A stretch of DNA of 64,000 nucleotides from Leptolyngbya boryana PCC 6306 (GTDB lineage Bacteria; Cyanobacteriota; Cyanobacteriia; Leptolyngbyales; Leptolyngbyaceae): NCBI RefSeq assembly GCF_000353285.1, contig NZ_KB731324.1, positions 2,560,577-2,624,576 of the forward strand, in the 5' to 3' direction. The notes under the pieces were generated by a model that was given only the letters and a program-made list of their open reading frames with translations, was not told the origin of the DNA and did no database searches. Each line of letters begins with the position of its first letter. Within the stretch, counting starts at the first letter, position 1. The translations under genes were made by a program, and so were the position numbers. Positions 1-8,300 of this stretch are shown here, one piece after another.

Positions 1-252
1 AGGGGGTTCAAACGTTCTTCTAAACCTACCTGGAGAATTTCGCCCGAATGTCGCAAAACGCTTTCCGGGATCTGATCCGAATCCCTTCTCACTCATCATT
101 TATCCATCAGGGGATCTACAGTTAACCTATCTCACCGCAACCATATCGAGCATTGCTTTTATCCCCCTGGATGTGATCCAATTCTTTGCAAATTAATCAA
201 AGCTCAAAAAACCGGAAAAGCTAACTGCGGAAGAGTTACAAGCAATTAAAAC

Positions 253-287
253 AACCCCCTGGAACTCTTAGAAGGTTCCAGGGGGTT
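253..287. terminator. Octamer-pair hairpin terminator
   Basis: A perfect 13-bp stem (AACCCCCTGGAAC with GTTCCAGGGGGTT) closes a 9-base loop. It lies six bases past the stop of the minus-strand gene ending at 294 and is followed on that strand by a T-rich run, so it probably terminates that gene. Both arms contain the element's octamer. Confidence 0.75.
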
Positions 288-293
288 AAAGTA

Positions 294-1073
294 TCAAGCA
301 CCCTTTGGGTGAATCGTCAGATCCAAGGGTTTACCTCTCAGTTTTCTGTTGATGCCCTCTTGAGCGATCGCAACCATTTCTAGAAGTCCCGAATCATCAA
401 ATCTTGCAAGCCATAAGTAACCGTCTAAATCGCTTCTACCGAGTGCTCTAAAAGCTTCTAGGAGGTTCTTACGGCAAAGCTCGGGATCACCATCACCACT
501 CCAACCGAGAGCAGTTGAAATTAGTCCGCTTGCAACCCCCCAACTATTCAGAGTTTTGCCTTGAATGCCACTTGCCAGGGGGTGCATAAAAATTGTGGAT
601 CGATCGACTCCAACCCCCTGGAAATTCTCAACCACTTTAATGGGTGAGTCAGAACTTGGAAAAAACTCCAGTACGGCACAAGCCCCGACAGTGAGATATA
701 CACCACTATCCGAGACTCTTACAGCATTCTCTAAGGGCACTTTGAGGGATGTCAGCCGCTCTGCTAGTAGCGTCCCTAAAGCGTGTTGATAGTGCTTCTG
801 AATGCCCCGATTGATATGCTTGAGAATCTTTTGAATGAGTGCTGGGTGTGCTTCGGTATGTTGGAGCAACCAAATTCCACAGTAGCGATCGCCAAACTCA
901 TGAATCACTTTTTGGGCAACCTGTAGAGCTTGAGCAAAGTCCTTACGTTTTGCAACTCGCTGAAAGTGGTTGTTGATCCGGCTTAGAAGTTTTATGCCAG
1001 CAGGCTTAAGGGCTTTCTCGAATTTTTGATTATCTTGCTTCATCTTTTTAGGGGGTGTTGCGAGTGTTTTCAT
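294..1073 (-). CDS. Unrecognised 259-aa protein of the integrated element
   Basis: I do not recognise this protein. It is soluble, with no signal peptide or membrane segment. The first 60 residues are rich in Lys and Arg and largely helical in character; the rest is mixed alpha/beta with a Gly-rich stretch around residues 175-195. The ATG at 1073 is preceded on the minus strand by a copy of a repeat (1108-1146) that also precedes the recombinase gene, which hints at shared control. An octamer hairpin follows the stop codon. Two octamer copies lie inside the gene (575 and 614). The gene lies downstream of the recombinase on the same strand, so an accessory role such as element maintenance is possible but unsupported. 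Confidence 0.6.
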   Translation of the reverse strand: MKTLATPPKKMKQDNQKFEKALKPAGIKLLSRINNHFQRVAKRKDFAQALQVAQKVIHEFGDRYCGIWLLQHTEAHPALIQKILKHINRGIQKHYQHALGTLLAERLTSLKVPLENAVRVSDSGVYLTVGACAVLEFFPSSDSPIKVVENFQGVGVDRSTIFMHPLASGIQGKTLNSWGVASGLISTALGWSGDGDPELCRKNLLEAFRALGRSDLDGYLWLARFDDSGLLEMVAIAQEGINRKLRGKPLDLTIHPKGA

Positions 1074-1107
1074 GGGGTTTTGGTGATTCGCTAGTACGCG
1101 ATTATGA

Positions 1108-1146
1108 ACGAGTTTTCAAGGGTTTCAGAGGTTTAGAGGTTGTCAC
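1108..1146. repeat. Promoter-proximal repeat, copy 1
   Basis: This stretch (ACGAGTTTTCAAGGGTTTC and the following AGAGGTTT...GTTGTCAC) is an imperfect copy of sequences at 2387-2432 and 2525-2555. It sits 35 bases upstream of the start of the 259-aa gene, as copy 2 sits upstream of the recombinase start. A shared promoter or operator is the simplest reading. Confidence 0.5.
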
Positions 1147-1244
1147 TAAATGATCTGAATTTTCAAAACCCCCCTGGAGCACTTTGGAGCAATTGTGAAA
1201 GCTCGAAAGCATTGAGGGGATTTCACTTTTGATCGTTTGACCAT

Positions 1245-2366
1245 CTAGAAAATCTCTGGGAGCACTACATTAGTTTTGATAGAGGCTCCATAGTGTTCGT
1301 AGATCATCTTGATCGATGTGCGGGTCATCTTAGCGATCGTTGCGGGGTCTTCTCCCTGACTCAGCCAAAAACTAATCAGAGTAGATCGAGTACTGTAGGG
1401 TTTCCGGTACTCGATTTTTGCTTTTCTGAGGATCACTATCCAAGATTCGCGGAACGTCTGATCGCTAATTTCAGACCCTTGACGACTTGAGGGGAATACC
1501 AGGGGGTTATCAGAGCATCTTGAGAGTTTTCGACGCTTTAAGACTGCTTGTAGGTTGTTTGGTATGTTTATCCATCCGGTCTTGTCATTCTTTGTTGTGG
1601 GGCTAGTTTCACCCCTGGAGAATGACTTATGAAAGTGAATACGATCGCAATCTTCTGAAAGATCATCCCAGGTTAAACAAGCCACTTCACCAAACCTTGC
1701 ACCCGTCCCCAAAAGCACCTTCACTAAATCGGCATAGAACGAATAATAGGGGTCACTTTGGTAAGTTGCGATGACTACAGGGATCTCTTCAGGGGTCAAG
1801 GGTTTTGGCTGAGACTTTTGTTTTTTGATCGTTCTACTCGCACGTTTCCAGGGGTTTGATTTGAGGATCTTCTCATCTTCTGCCCAACTCCAACAGCTTG
1901 AGAGGATTTGTAATCGTTCTTTGATAGTCACGTTAGACAGGGGCAACCCCCTGGAGTTCTTCAGAGTCTTCAGCCAATCTCGAAACTTTGCAGCGGTTTC
2001 TAAATCAATTTCAGAAGCCCTTTTAGTGGTGCTGAAATACTGTTGAACCCGTGCCAGAGTTGCATGATATTTCTGCAATCCCCTGGGGTTTGTTTCATGG
2101 GATTTAACGGTAATGAACCGCTCCATTAGAGCGATTACCGTTAAATCTTCGGTTTGTTTTGGTGAGCTTTCTTGATAGCGTTCCAGGGTGTGATCGTAAG
2201 TGCCATTAATAATTTCTCGCTCGATCCAAGTGGCTTTCGATTTAGCAATATTCTCAGATATCGCAGTACAACCCCCTGGAATATACAGAGTATTTCGTAC
2301 TCCTTTGGGGAATGTCCAACGCAGTCTAAATTGAACGCGATCGATCTCTACTTTGACTCGAACCAT
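1245..2366 (-). CDS. Tyrosine recombinase (integrase)
   Basis: This is a 373-aa site-specific recombinase of the phage-integrase family that would catalyse integration and excision of the element. An N-terminal arm-type DNA-binding region (about 1-65, with the RLRWTFP pattern common in cyanobacterial integrases) is followed by a SAM-like core-binding domain (about 75-165) and a catalytic domain (about 190-365). Visible active-site residues are Arg224 in GARFGEV, a Lys near 259-262, Arg327 and the nucleophile Tyr359 in IYEHYG. The usual HxxR box reads YSTR (324-327), and the second His/Trp position reads MTRTS. The ATG at 2366 fits the family N-terminus. The likely attachment site, tRNA-Asp, is 11 kb away, so the enzyme sits nearer the unseen left end. 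Confidence 0.92.
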   Translation of the reverse strand: MVRVKVEIDRVQFRLRWTFPKGVRNTLYIPGGCTAISENIAKSKATWIEREIINGTYDHTLERYQESSPKQTEDLTVIALMERFITVKSHETNPRGLQKYHATLARVQQYFSTTKRASEIDLETAAKFRDWLKTLKNSRGLPLSNVTIKERLQILSSCWSWAEDEKILKSNPWKRASRTIKKQKSQPKPLTPEEIPVVIATYQSDPYYSFYADLVKVLLGTGARFGEVACLTWDDLSEDCDRIHFHKSFSRGETSPTTKNDKTGWINIPNNLQAVLKRRKLSRCSDNPLVFPSSRQGSEISDQTFRESWIVILRKAKIEYRKPYSTRSTLISFWLSQGEDPATIAKMTRTSIKMIYEHYGASIKTNVVLPEIF

Positions 2367-2374
2367 GCCAAGCT

Positions 2375-2552
2375 CCAGGGGTATCTACGAGTTTTCAATG
2401 GTTTCAGAGGTTTTCTGAGTGGTTGTTACCATGTCTCCACACTTCAACCAATTTTCAATGAATTTTCAAGGGTTCCGGGGTGTAAGAGGTTGTCACCATG
2501 ACTCTGAGTTTCCAGGGGGTATCTACGAGTTTTCAATGGTTTCAGAGGTTTT
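2375..2552. repeat. 40-bp direct repeats upstream of the recombinase
   Basis: Two nearly identical copies (2375-2414 and 2512-2552) begin with the octamer or a one-base-shorter form and continue TATCTACGAGTTTTCAATGG and then TTTCAGAGGTTTT. A more degenerate unit (TTTTCAAGGGTTCC...GTTGTCACC) lies between them at 2463-2502. The first copy ends nine bases before the recombinase ATG. Regulator or recombinase accessory binding are both plausible. Confidence 0.6.
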
Positions 2553-2667
2553 GTGTGACTCCAGACTCCCTGATCTGGCTTTTCGATTTTTTGACAACCC
2601 CCTGAAACCCTATTGCTGGACTCTAGAACAGTTTTAGAGCTTGTCAGGGGGTGTGATAGGACTTCTG

Positions 2668-2744
2668 GAGCTTGTTCGGAGCTTGTTCGGAGCTTGTTCG
2701 GAGCTTGTTCGGAGCTTGTTCGCAGGTTGTTCGCAGGTTGTTCG
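2668..2744 (+). repeat. Seven tandem 11-bp iterons (GAGCTTGTTCG type)
   Basis: Five perfect copies of GAGCTTGTTCG (2668-2722) are followed without spacers by two copies of CAGGTTGTTCG (2723-2744). The period of 11 places every unit on nearly the same face of the helix. There are no spacers, so this is not a CRISPR array. The invariant core is TTGTTCG. Confidence 0.9.
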
Positions 2745-2799
2745 ACATGGGGGACGAACAAAAATATTAAGAAGCTTGTGCAGTAAACGTTTTAGCCAT

Positions 2800-2854
2800 C
2801 GAACACACACCGAACACACACCGAACACACACCGAACACACACCGAACACACAC
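2800..2854 (-). repeat. Five tandem 11-bp iterons in opposite orientation
   Basis: Five perfect tandem copies of CGAACACACAC; read on the minus strand the unit is GTGTGTGTTCG, which matches GAGCTTGTTCG at 8 of 11 positions, including the TGTTCG core. The two arrays face each other across a 55-bp spacer (2745-2799) that holds an A/T-rich run (AAAAATATTAA) and an extra ACGAACA half-site at 2754. This geometry suits an origin or partition site. Confidence 0.88.
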
Positions 2855-2875
2855 CGGATATCCCAGGGGGCTACC

Positions 2876-3187
2876 CTAAGCTGTGACGGGGTTTTCAAGC
2901 CACTCTGATAGCACTTCGAGCAGGTAATGAGCCTCTTGCACGTCCGCTTCAGAGCACCAATCAAAATCGAGAGCTAACTCTGAAAGATGGCATGTGATTG
3001 TTAACATTACTGAATCACCGTTATCAAAGAAGTACTCCCCAGAAATCTCATCGCTCTCAAACTCAGTTGCATCTTCTGAAGAGAGAAACTGATGTAGCTT
3101 TTCTAAGTAGGTTCGAGAGCACCCAGAAAATACTTGAAAAGCGACTTGACGGACATGAATTTTAGGATCGATAAGTGTTTGAGGCAT
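2876..3187 (-). CDS. Small acidic protein, 103 aa, unrecognised
   Basis: I do not recognise the family. Reading from the ATG at 3187 gives a 103-aa acidic, probably helical soluble protein. This start is chosen over upstream in-frame ones because GGAG lies about 12 bases before it and the longer version would translate an octamer repeat (LQGG). It contains the Asp/Glu/Phe/Trp-rich segment LALDFDWCSEAD. It begins right after the 11-bp iteron block and shares its strand with the neighbour at 3260-3550, so the two may be co-transcribed. Confidence 0.5.
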   Translation of the reverse strand: MPQTLIDPKIHVRQVAFQVFSGCSRTYLEKLHQFLSSEDATEFESDEISGEYFFDNGDSVMLTITCHLSELALDFDWCSEADVQEAHYLLEVLSEWLENPVTA

Positions 3188-3259
3188 AATTAAGAAAAAC
3201 TCCATGATGTTTGTGAATCCCCCCTGGAGCTTTGCCGAGTCCAAGGGGTTATTTTTTGG

Positions 3260-3550
3260 TTACTTCTGAGGGGTTGGTAACGCTGGGAGGTTGAGTGTAG
3301 GGATCTTGAGCGAAACCCCAAAGCTTTGGGATAGCCAGGGGGTGATTGAACTATCGAAGTAGTTCCGAGAAACCCGACCAAACCCAATAGAGCGAACCCG
3401 AAGCGATTCAAGCATCTGCAAAGCTTCTAGAAAGTCTTGCCAGATTTGCTGATAGTTAATCGACATCTGCCAAACCCCTTGGTTATTGCAGATTTTGATT
3501 CGTTGCGCTGCATAGGCTCCCAAGAAAGCAGTAAAAATGAGAGTGAGCAT
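3260..3550 (-). CDS. Small protein with N-terminal membrane segment, 96 aa
   Basis: Unrecognised. The start at 3550 is supported by AGGAGA eight bases upstream on the minus strand; the longer reading frame to 3613 would again run through an octamer. The first 16 residues (LTLIFTAFLGAYAA) are hydrophobic and could be a membrane anchor or signal. The rest is Ser/Leu/Pro-rich. It lies just upstream of the 103-aa gene on the same strand. Confidence 0.45.
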   Translation of the reverse strand: MLTLIFTAFLGAYAAQRIKICNNQGVWQMSINYQQIWQDFLEALQMLESLRVRSIGFGRVSRNYFDSSITPWLSQSFGVSLKIPTLNLPALPTPQK

Positions 3551-3924
3551 TTTGGGAATCTCCTGTGAAATTTTTGAAAGTGGTTTAGATGCTCCAGGGG
3601 GGAGCAAAAGCACATCTCAGAATCGGACTGAGAACCCCTACGGTGTTGCGGGGTGAACCATCTGTGCTGTGCAGTTCCGCTTAATCACGTTAAATAAGGT
3701 CACTGCCAACTCAATACGCTCAAGCCCTAACACTTGAGAGGAACACCCGTGAGGGCTGTTTTTGAAGGTTTTTCGGTAGCCCTTCAACCGTCCAGGAGTG
3801 CTATGGTCTAGCGGTTCAACCCGCTCCACTGCTGTTGAGTCCTGTCGTCCCACCTTCCAACATTCGGGGGTCGGTTCCTAACCCTTAACCCTGGGTGCTA
3901 GGTTTGAATCAGAAGCTTAATCTT
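3551..3924. other. No supported gene; downstream flank of the structured RNA
   Basis: A 71-codon minus-strand frame (3638-3853) crosses this stretch, but it has no ribosome binding site and no family I recognise. Its sequence is continuous with the structured-RNA region to the right, and it lies where a nuclease gene would be expected if that RNA were an omega RNA. An octamer occurs at 3594. It may be part of a longer RNA or the decayed remains of an open reading frame. Confidence 0.4.
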
Positions 3925-4172
3925 CGTTCCCTAGCTTTCTTTATCTGAGTCAGAAAAGCCGTTTTCATCGATTCAGAGTTCTTTAAGAACCCCTTAGATT
4001 AAGCAGTAATGGTTGTGTTCAAGGCGGTTGCAATCCCGCTTTATACTCCTTTACCAGACACCCCGGAGTTTTAGATTTTCTCAGGCTTGGTTAACCTTCC
4101 GCTCCATTGTTTCGGCTTTCGCCCCCCGGTAGGAGTCCCCCGGTCGCCTTCGGGGTTGTCTCTCCCCTCGAC
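3925..4172 (-). ncRNA. Candidate structured RNA resembling HEARO / omega RNA
   Basis: The minus strand of this coding-free stretch is rich in local stems: GGC-GAAA-GCC with a GNRA tetraloop (4114-4123), GCGG/CCGC (4024-4039), ACTCC/GGAGT (4045-4069), GTTCTT-x-AAGAAC (3978-3990), and a G-rich 5' segment (4120-4165) able to pair with CCCCG. The order of these parts recalls, from memory, HEARO RNAs, the guide RNAs of IscB/IsrB nucleases. No IscB or IsrB gene follows on the minus strand, so this would be an ORF-less copy. The class assignment is inference; that it is a structured RNA is better supported. The ends are approximate. Confidence 0.42.
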
Positions 4173-4194
4173 AAATCTAATATAAATCAAAATT

Positions 4195-4217
4195 TCAAAA
4201 AGTACAACACTTTTTGA
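4195..4217. promoter_or_regulatory. Palindromic operator 1
   Basis: TCAAAAAGT - 5 bases - ACTTTTTGA, with perfect 9-bp arms. It is the first of two such sites ahead of the ribbon-helix-helix gene at 4341 and is probably bound by that protein or its partner. Confidence 0.65.
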
Positions 4218-4271
4218 TTAATATAAACAGGACTGATTTGGTTTTGCAGGATCATCTAGCTCACTTATAAT

Positions 4272-4293
4272 TCAAAAAGTGTTGCACTTTTGA
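4272..4293. promoter_or_regulatory. Palindromic operator 2 (inverted relative to operator 1)
   Basis: TCAAAAAGTGTTGC followed by ACTTTTGA nearly equals the reverse complement of operator 1, so the two sites form an inverted pair with centres about 76 bp apart. They flank the likely promoter of the gene starting at 4341. Confidence 0.65.
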
Positions 4294-4340
4294 TTAAGCC
4301 AGACTATATTAATTAGGACAGACATCTAACAAGGAGTACT

Positions 4341-4655
4341 ATGTACGCATTGCACCGTAACGACCCCTGTATTTCGATGCCCACAAGACTAAAGCGAATT
4401 AGTGTTGCACTGGATGATGAAGCCTACGCAAAACTGGAAGAACTAGCACTATCCAGTAAAAGACCGATATCAAGTATGGCAGTAGTCCTACTGGAAACCG
4501 TACTGTTCCCAGGGGGGCGAGTTGTGACCCCCAAGAAGAAACCAAAGGAAGACCGTAGAGGGGGTAAACGTGAAGGTGCAGGTAGACCTCGAAAAAAGCA
4601 ATCGAATACTACAAACTCAGGGGAATCTTCAACAGAGCAAAAAGATTCCGAATAA
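4341..4655 (+). CDS. CopG-like ribbon-helix-helix DNA-binding protein, 104 aa
   Basis: After a 13-residue lead comes a ribbon-helix-helix pattern: the strand RLKRISVALDD, then helix AYAKLEELAL, then the helix-2 region ISSMAVVLLETVL (about residues 16-55). The C-terminal third is basic, with the glycine-rich GGKREGAGRP motif often seen in phage and plasmid DNA-binding proteins, and ends in a Ser/Glu tail. AAGGAG at 4331-4336 supports the ATG at 4341; Met13 (4377) is an alternative start that would begin right at the domain. The two palindromes upstream suggest autoregulation. It probably controls copy number, replication or excision of the element. Confidence 0.75.
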   Translation: MYALHRNDPCISMPTRLKRISVALDDEAYAKLEELALSSKRPISSMAVVLLETVLFPGGRVVTPKKKPKEDRRGGKREGAGRPRKKQSNTTNSGESSTEQKDSE

Positions 4656-4822
4656 TTGACAACCCCCTGGAACCCTACTAAACCCTTCAAAGATCCATTA
4701 ATGCTTAATCAGCTACCCCGCGATCGCTCTGGGTGCTCCAGGGGGTGTATTTTTGACGGGCATTTTTAGCGATCACTCTCAAAGATCTCTTGAGTATTTC
4801 CTAATAGTTTCAAAGGAGTTTG

Positions 4823-4879
4823 TTGACAAATTTATCAACGGTTTTAACCCACTTATTGACAAATTTATCAACGGTTTAA
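4823..4879 (+). promoter_or_regulatory. Two direct repeats TTGACAAATTTATCAACGG with 33-bp spacing
   Basis: Copies at 4823-4847 and 4856-4879 are identical over 23 bases. Their starts are 33 bp apart, three helical turns. Each contains an imperfect palindrome (TTGACAAATTTATCAA). A partial third element (TTGACATATCAATAA) follows near 4898. They lie upstream of the 63-aa gene at 4980 and are likely binding sites for it; TTGACA could also serve as a -35 box. Confidence 0.7.
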
Positions 4880-4979
4880 GGTCAATAAATAAGTGTTTGA
4901 CATATCAATAAGAATTGCTTATCATCGAAGTTAATGCAGCAATATCTAGATTGTCTCAAACAATTTTAGGAGTTGAAAG

Positions 4980-5171
4980 ATGGCAAGACCGGGAAGATTT
5001 ATCAACGCAAATTACGAGAGAATCACCATCGCTTTTACATCGGCTGAGTACGATGCTTTGATCGCTAAAAAACCTCAAAATATGCCCGAAGCAACCTTTG
5101 TGAGACAGGCAGCTTTTGAGCGCTTGGGAATTGACCCTAAGACGGTAAATCAAACTGTTCAAGCAGCTTAG
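4980..5171 (+). CDS. Small DNA-binding-like protein, 63 aa
   Basis: TAGGAG at 4967-4972 supports the ATG at 4980. The protein has a basic N-terminal strand, a short beta stretch (RITIAFTSAEY) and two predicted helices (YDALIAKK; EATFVRQAAFERLGI). This suits a ribbon-helix-helix fold of the kind found in plasmid and mobilisation regulators, but I cannot assign a family firmly. It lies between its own direct-repeat operators and the replication gene at 5378, which suggests a role in regulating replication. Confidence 0.6.
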   Translation: MARPGRFINANYERITIAFTSAEYDALIAKKPQNMPEATFVRQAAFERLGIDPKTVNQTVQAA

Positions 5172-5211
5172 AGCAAGATCCAGAGAACATCTTAGGAATT
5201 CTCTAAAGCCC

Positions 5212-5227
5212 CAAAAGTCACTTTTTG
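5212..5227. promoter_or_regulatory. Short palindrome CAAAAGTCACTTTTTG
   Basis: This is one of four intergenic sites of form AAAGT-N-ACTTTT (others at 9688-9703, 10453-10468 and 13171-13185). The half-sites equal those of the 4195 and 4272 operators but with a one-base spacer. It lies 20 bp before an octamer hairpin. Confidence 0.55.
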
Positions 5228-5246
5228 ATTTGGTGCAAGATCAAAA

Positions 5247-5279
5247 ACCCCCTGGAGATTCTCTAAGGCTCCAGGGGGT
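5247..5279. terminator. Octamer-pair hairpin
   Basis: An 11-bp perfect stem ACCCCCTGGAG / CTCCAGGGGGT closes an 11-base loop, with A/T runs on both sides. It lies between the 63-aa gene and the replication gene and probably isolates them transcriptionally. Confidence 0.7.
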
Positions 5280-5377
5280 GATCAAAAATAATTTCAGGTC
5301 GTGTGTGTCTGTTTTTCATAAACCCTTGAGAAATTTGCGGTTTCTCAAGATTCACCTTCAAATATGAGGTCAAGTCG

Positions 5378-8300
5378 ATGAAAGAGATCGAACAGGATTT
5401 GTTGTCTCAAGCCACTGAAGCCAACGAATCAACCAACAATCAAGCCGACAATTCAACAACTAGCTCAACCAACAATTCAATAACTAACTCAATCAACAAT
5501 TCGATGTTATCAAATATGTCAACACTTTTCAAGAAATCCGACGAAACCCAAGCAGAAGTTACCGGAGTTTCTAACAATGGGTCAGGAAATCCGAGAGATT
5601 TAGCGATCGCTGATAGTGCTTCTGAAACTCCTATGATTGCTCCAGGGGGGACTAAACCCAATCACCGTCAGGAAGTAATCGGGTTTGCAAAAAAATTACC
5701 GAAAGATTGTGAATTGACTCCCTATCGGAAACCCACGGAGGAAGAGGAGCCAGACAGGAAACCCGCTTGTGTGCATCCTAGAAAAGCGAATAAAGCAACA
5801 TATCATAGTGACCCTCTAACACCTGACACAATCCAGACTGCACCTCAAAGCATGGTTGGAGTGGGCTTGAATCTGGGAACTCGTTTTACCTCAATTGATG
5901 AGGATTCCCCACTAGCAGCAGAATGGTTAGAGCGTTTCAGAATTGAGCATAATCTTTCTGAGTTGCCTGAGACTTTTACAGTGAGGAGTGGGAGAGATGG
6001 GAGACGGGCAAGACTCTTCAGGCTCCCCCCTGGAATTTCTCTCAAACTCAAGCAAATTTTTGATAAATCGGATTCTGCACACCCAATTCTGGAGTTTCTA
6101 GCAGGCAAGAAGTATCAGAACTTGTATGGGTTTCACCCGATCACAGGAAGTTACCAGAACAATGGCTTAGAGAAAGATGGAGTTTGGCATTTTGAGACTC
6201 TCCCCCTGGATTGGTGTGGAGCGATCGCAAAGCTCCAGGGGGGTAAATCTCAATCCTTTGAGAAACCCGAAAGTGCTTCTGAAAGTAGCTTTTCATCAAC
6301 GGTCTACTATGAAACCGATGTAGCTTCTAAGTTGGCTGAGGTTACGACGAAACTTAGCTTTTTACAGTTTGCGGATGGCTGTGAAGAGTTCAGACCTGAA
6401 TGTGAACATGCTTGGGCTAACGTAGGGCTGATGTTCAAACAGATGACCAAAGACTACCCAGAAGCAGATGAGGAAATCTTTCAGGCTTGGGTCGAATGGT
6501 CGAGAACGGCTAAGGACTTCAAAGACGAACCTGAAGACACCTATCGAGAAAAATGGAATGCTTGGGGCATCAAACCAGAAGGAGAAGCAAAAACAATTGG
6601 AAGCATTCTATGGAAATTCGATCAGGTGTTTCCAAAGATTCAGCAAACTCACTCAGAGAAAGCCGCAGAGGTTCAAAAGCGGCTGAAAGAAATTGAAGCA
6701 AAGCGAGGTGTCCCCAGCTTTGCAGAGAAAGTTCAGAAACTCGCAATTCAGATCATGGGTCAAGACTCCTATGAAGCGTTGGAGGAGAAAGATGATCCCA
6801 CAAAGCTTTTAATGTCGCTCCCTGAATACTGGAGATCAGTACCAGAGCAAGACATAGACAGGGCAAAAGCAGATATCCTGAAACTCGCGGTTTTGTACCT
6901 CAATAAGAAACAAATTCATTCATGCAGTCGTCCAGGGTTTGAATTCGATGATCAGGATTTAGGGAGCCTTGTAGCGAAAGAGATTCGCATCTTACGATCA
7001 CAAGGAAAAACCGAAGAAATCCTAACCCTTTCAGGTGCATTGGTTTGGGGATGGCTGAAAAAGGATGATCCCATCTTCTACGATTACTTGATGCTGCTTA
7101 AGAAGTTCGGGGAACGTCTGAAATACAACGAACTTAAGATGCGCGTTGAGTTAGATGGTCAAGAGTTGAGTCTGGAAGCGATCAAAGCGGATTTGTCGAT
7201 CGATCATAACTTTAAGCCTGCATCTCGAAATAAGGACGATATCAGGGATGCAGTGATCAAAGCGGCTAAAGCACACTCTTATCACCCAATTGTTGACTTC
7301 CTTGAAGGAGTACATCAAAAGTATGGGGATGATACCTCAATCCTCCAGGGGGTTGCTCAAAGATATTTCGGGCAAATTAAACCCATCTACAACACGATGA
7401 TCATTAAGAGCATGGTTGCGGCGGTTGCTAGAGTATTTGAGCCAGGATGCAAAGTAGATACTATACCCATTCTCCAGGGGGGTCAGGGTATAGGTAAGTC
7501 AACTTTTTGGACTGTTCTAGCAGCTAGAGATGATGCTTTCATTGACTCCCTGAACAACTCAAACCCGACAGATGAAATTGCTAAGATGCACAAGCACTGG
7601 TTCTGTGAATATGCAGAATTTGAAACAGCTTTTTCTCGCAAAGCGCTATCAGCAGTAAAAGCTTTCATCACAAATCGAACAGATGTGGTTCGATTGCCCT
7701 ATGCCCGTGCGGATCAATCTATGGAGCGTAGATTCGTTTTAGTTGGCTCCACAAACGAAACAGAGTTCCTGATTGACCCTACGGGGAACCGTAGATTTTG
7801 GATTATCCCTGTATCGGGCAAAGTTGATATTGCTCTGTTGAAAGAGGAAAGAGATCGATTATGGGCAGCAGCAGTAGCACTTTACAAAAGTGGGTATCAA
7901 TGGCATCTAACAGAGGATGAAGAACGAGAAGCAGGAATGATTGCAGATCAGTTTCAAACAACAGACCCTTGGGAAGAGTCGATCAAGGCTTCTTTGCAAG
8001 GTAAAGACATGGTTTCAATTGAAGAGATCCTTTCGTCTGATTTGCTAATTCCAACCCATATGCAGGGACAAAAAGAGCTGAAAAGAGTTTCAAAAATCTT
8101 GACTCAATTAGGGTGGGAGAAAAAGAATAAACGCATTGATGGGAAACAGGTTAAGCGTTGGGTTCCTAGCAATGAAGTGAAAGCTGAATATCAGGGGAAC
8201 CAGGGGGGGACACAAGCCCAAGTAGAGCCAATAACCCAAGTAGAGCCAACGATCGAAGACCTTTTAATCTTCCAAGAATCCCTGATAGCGGATGAGTTCG

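Noticed and set aside
2668-2854. CRISPR array
   Set aside because: The repeats are 11 bp and tandem with no spacers, and no cas gene is present.
2444-2886. Several open frames across the iteron arrays (up to 105 codons)
   Set aside because: They are translations of tandem 11-bp repeats in shifting frames, with no ribosome binding sites.
3638-3853. 71-codon minus-strand gene
   Set aside because: No ribosome binding site and no recognised family; it is continuous with the structured-RNA region. Could still be a decayed remnant.
4120-4165. Group II intron or retron RNA
   Set aside because: No domain V-like catalytic hairpin, no 5' GTGCG/GTGTG start and no reverse transcriptase nearby.
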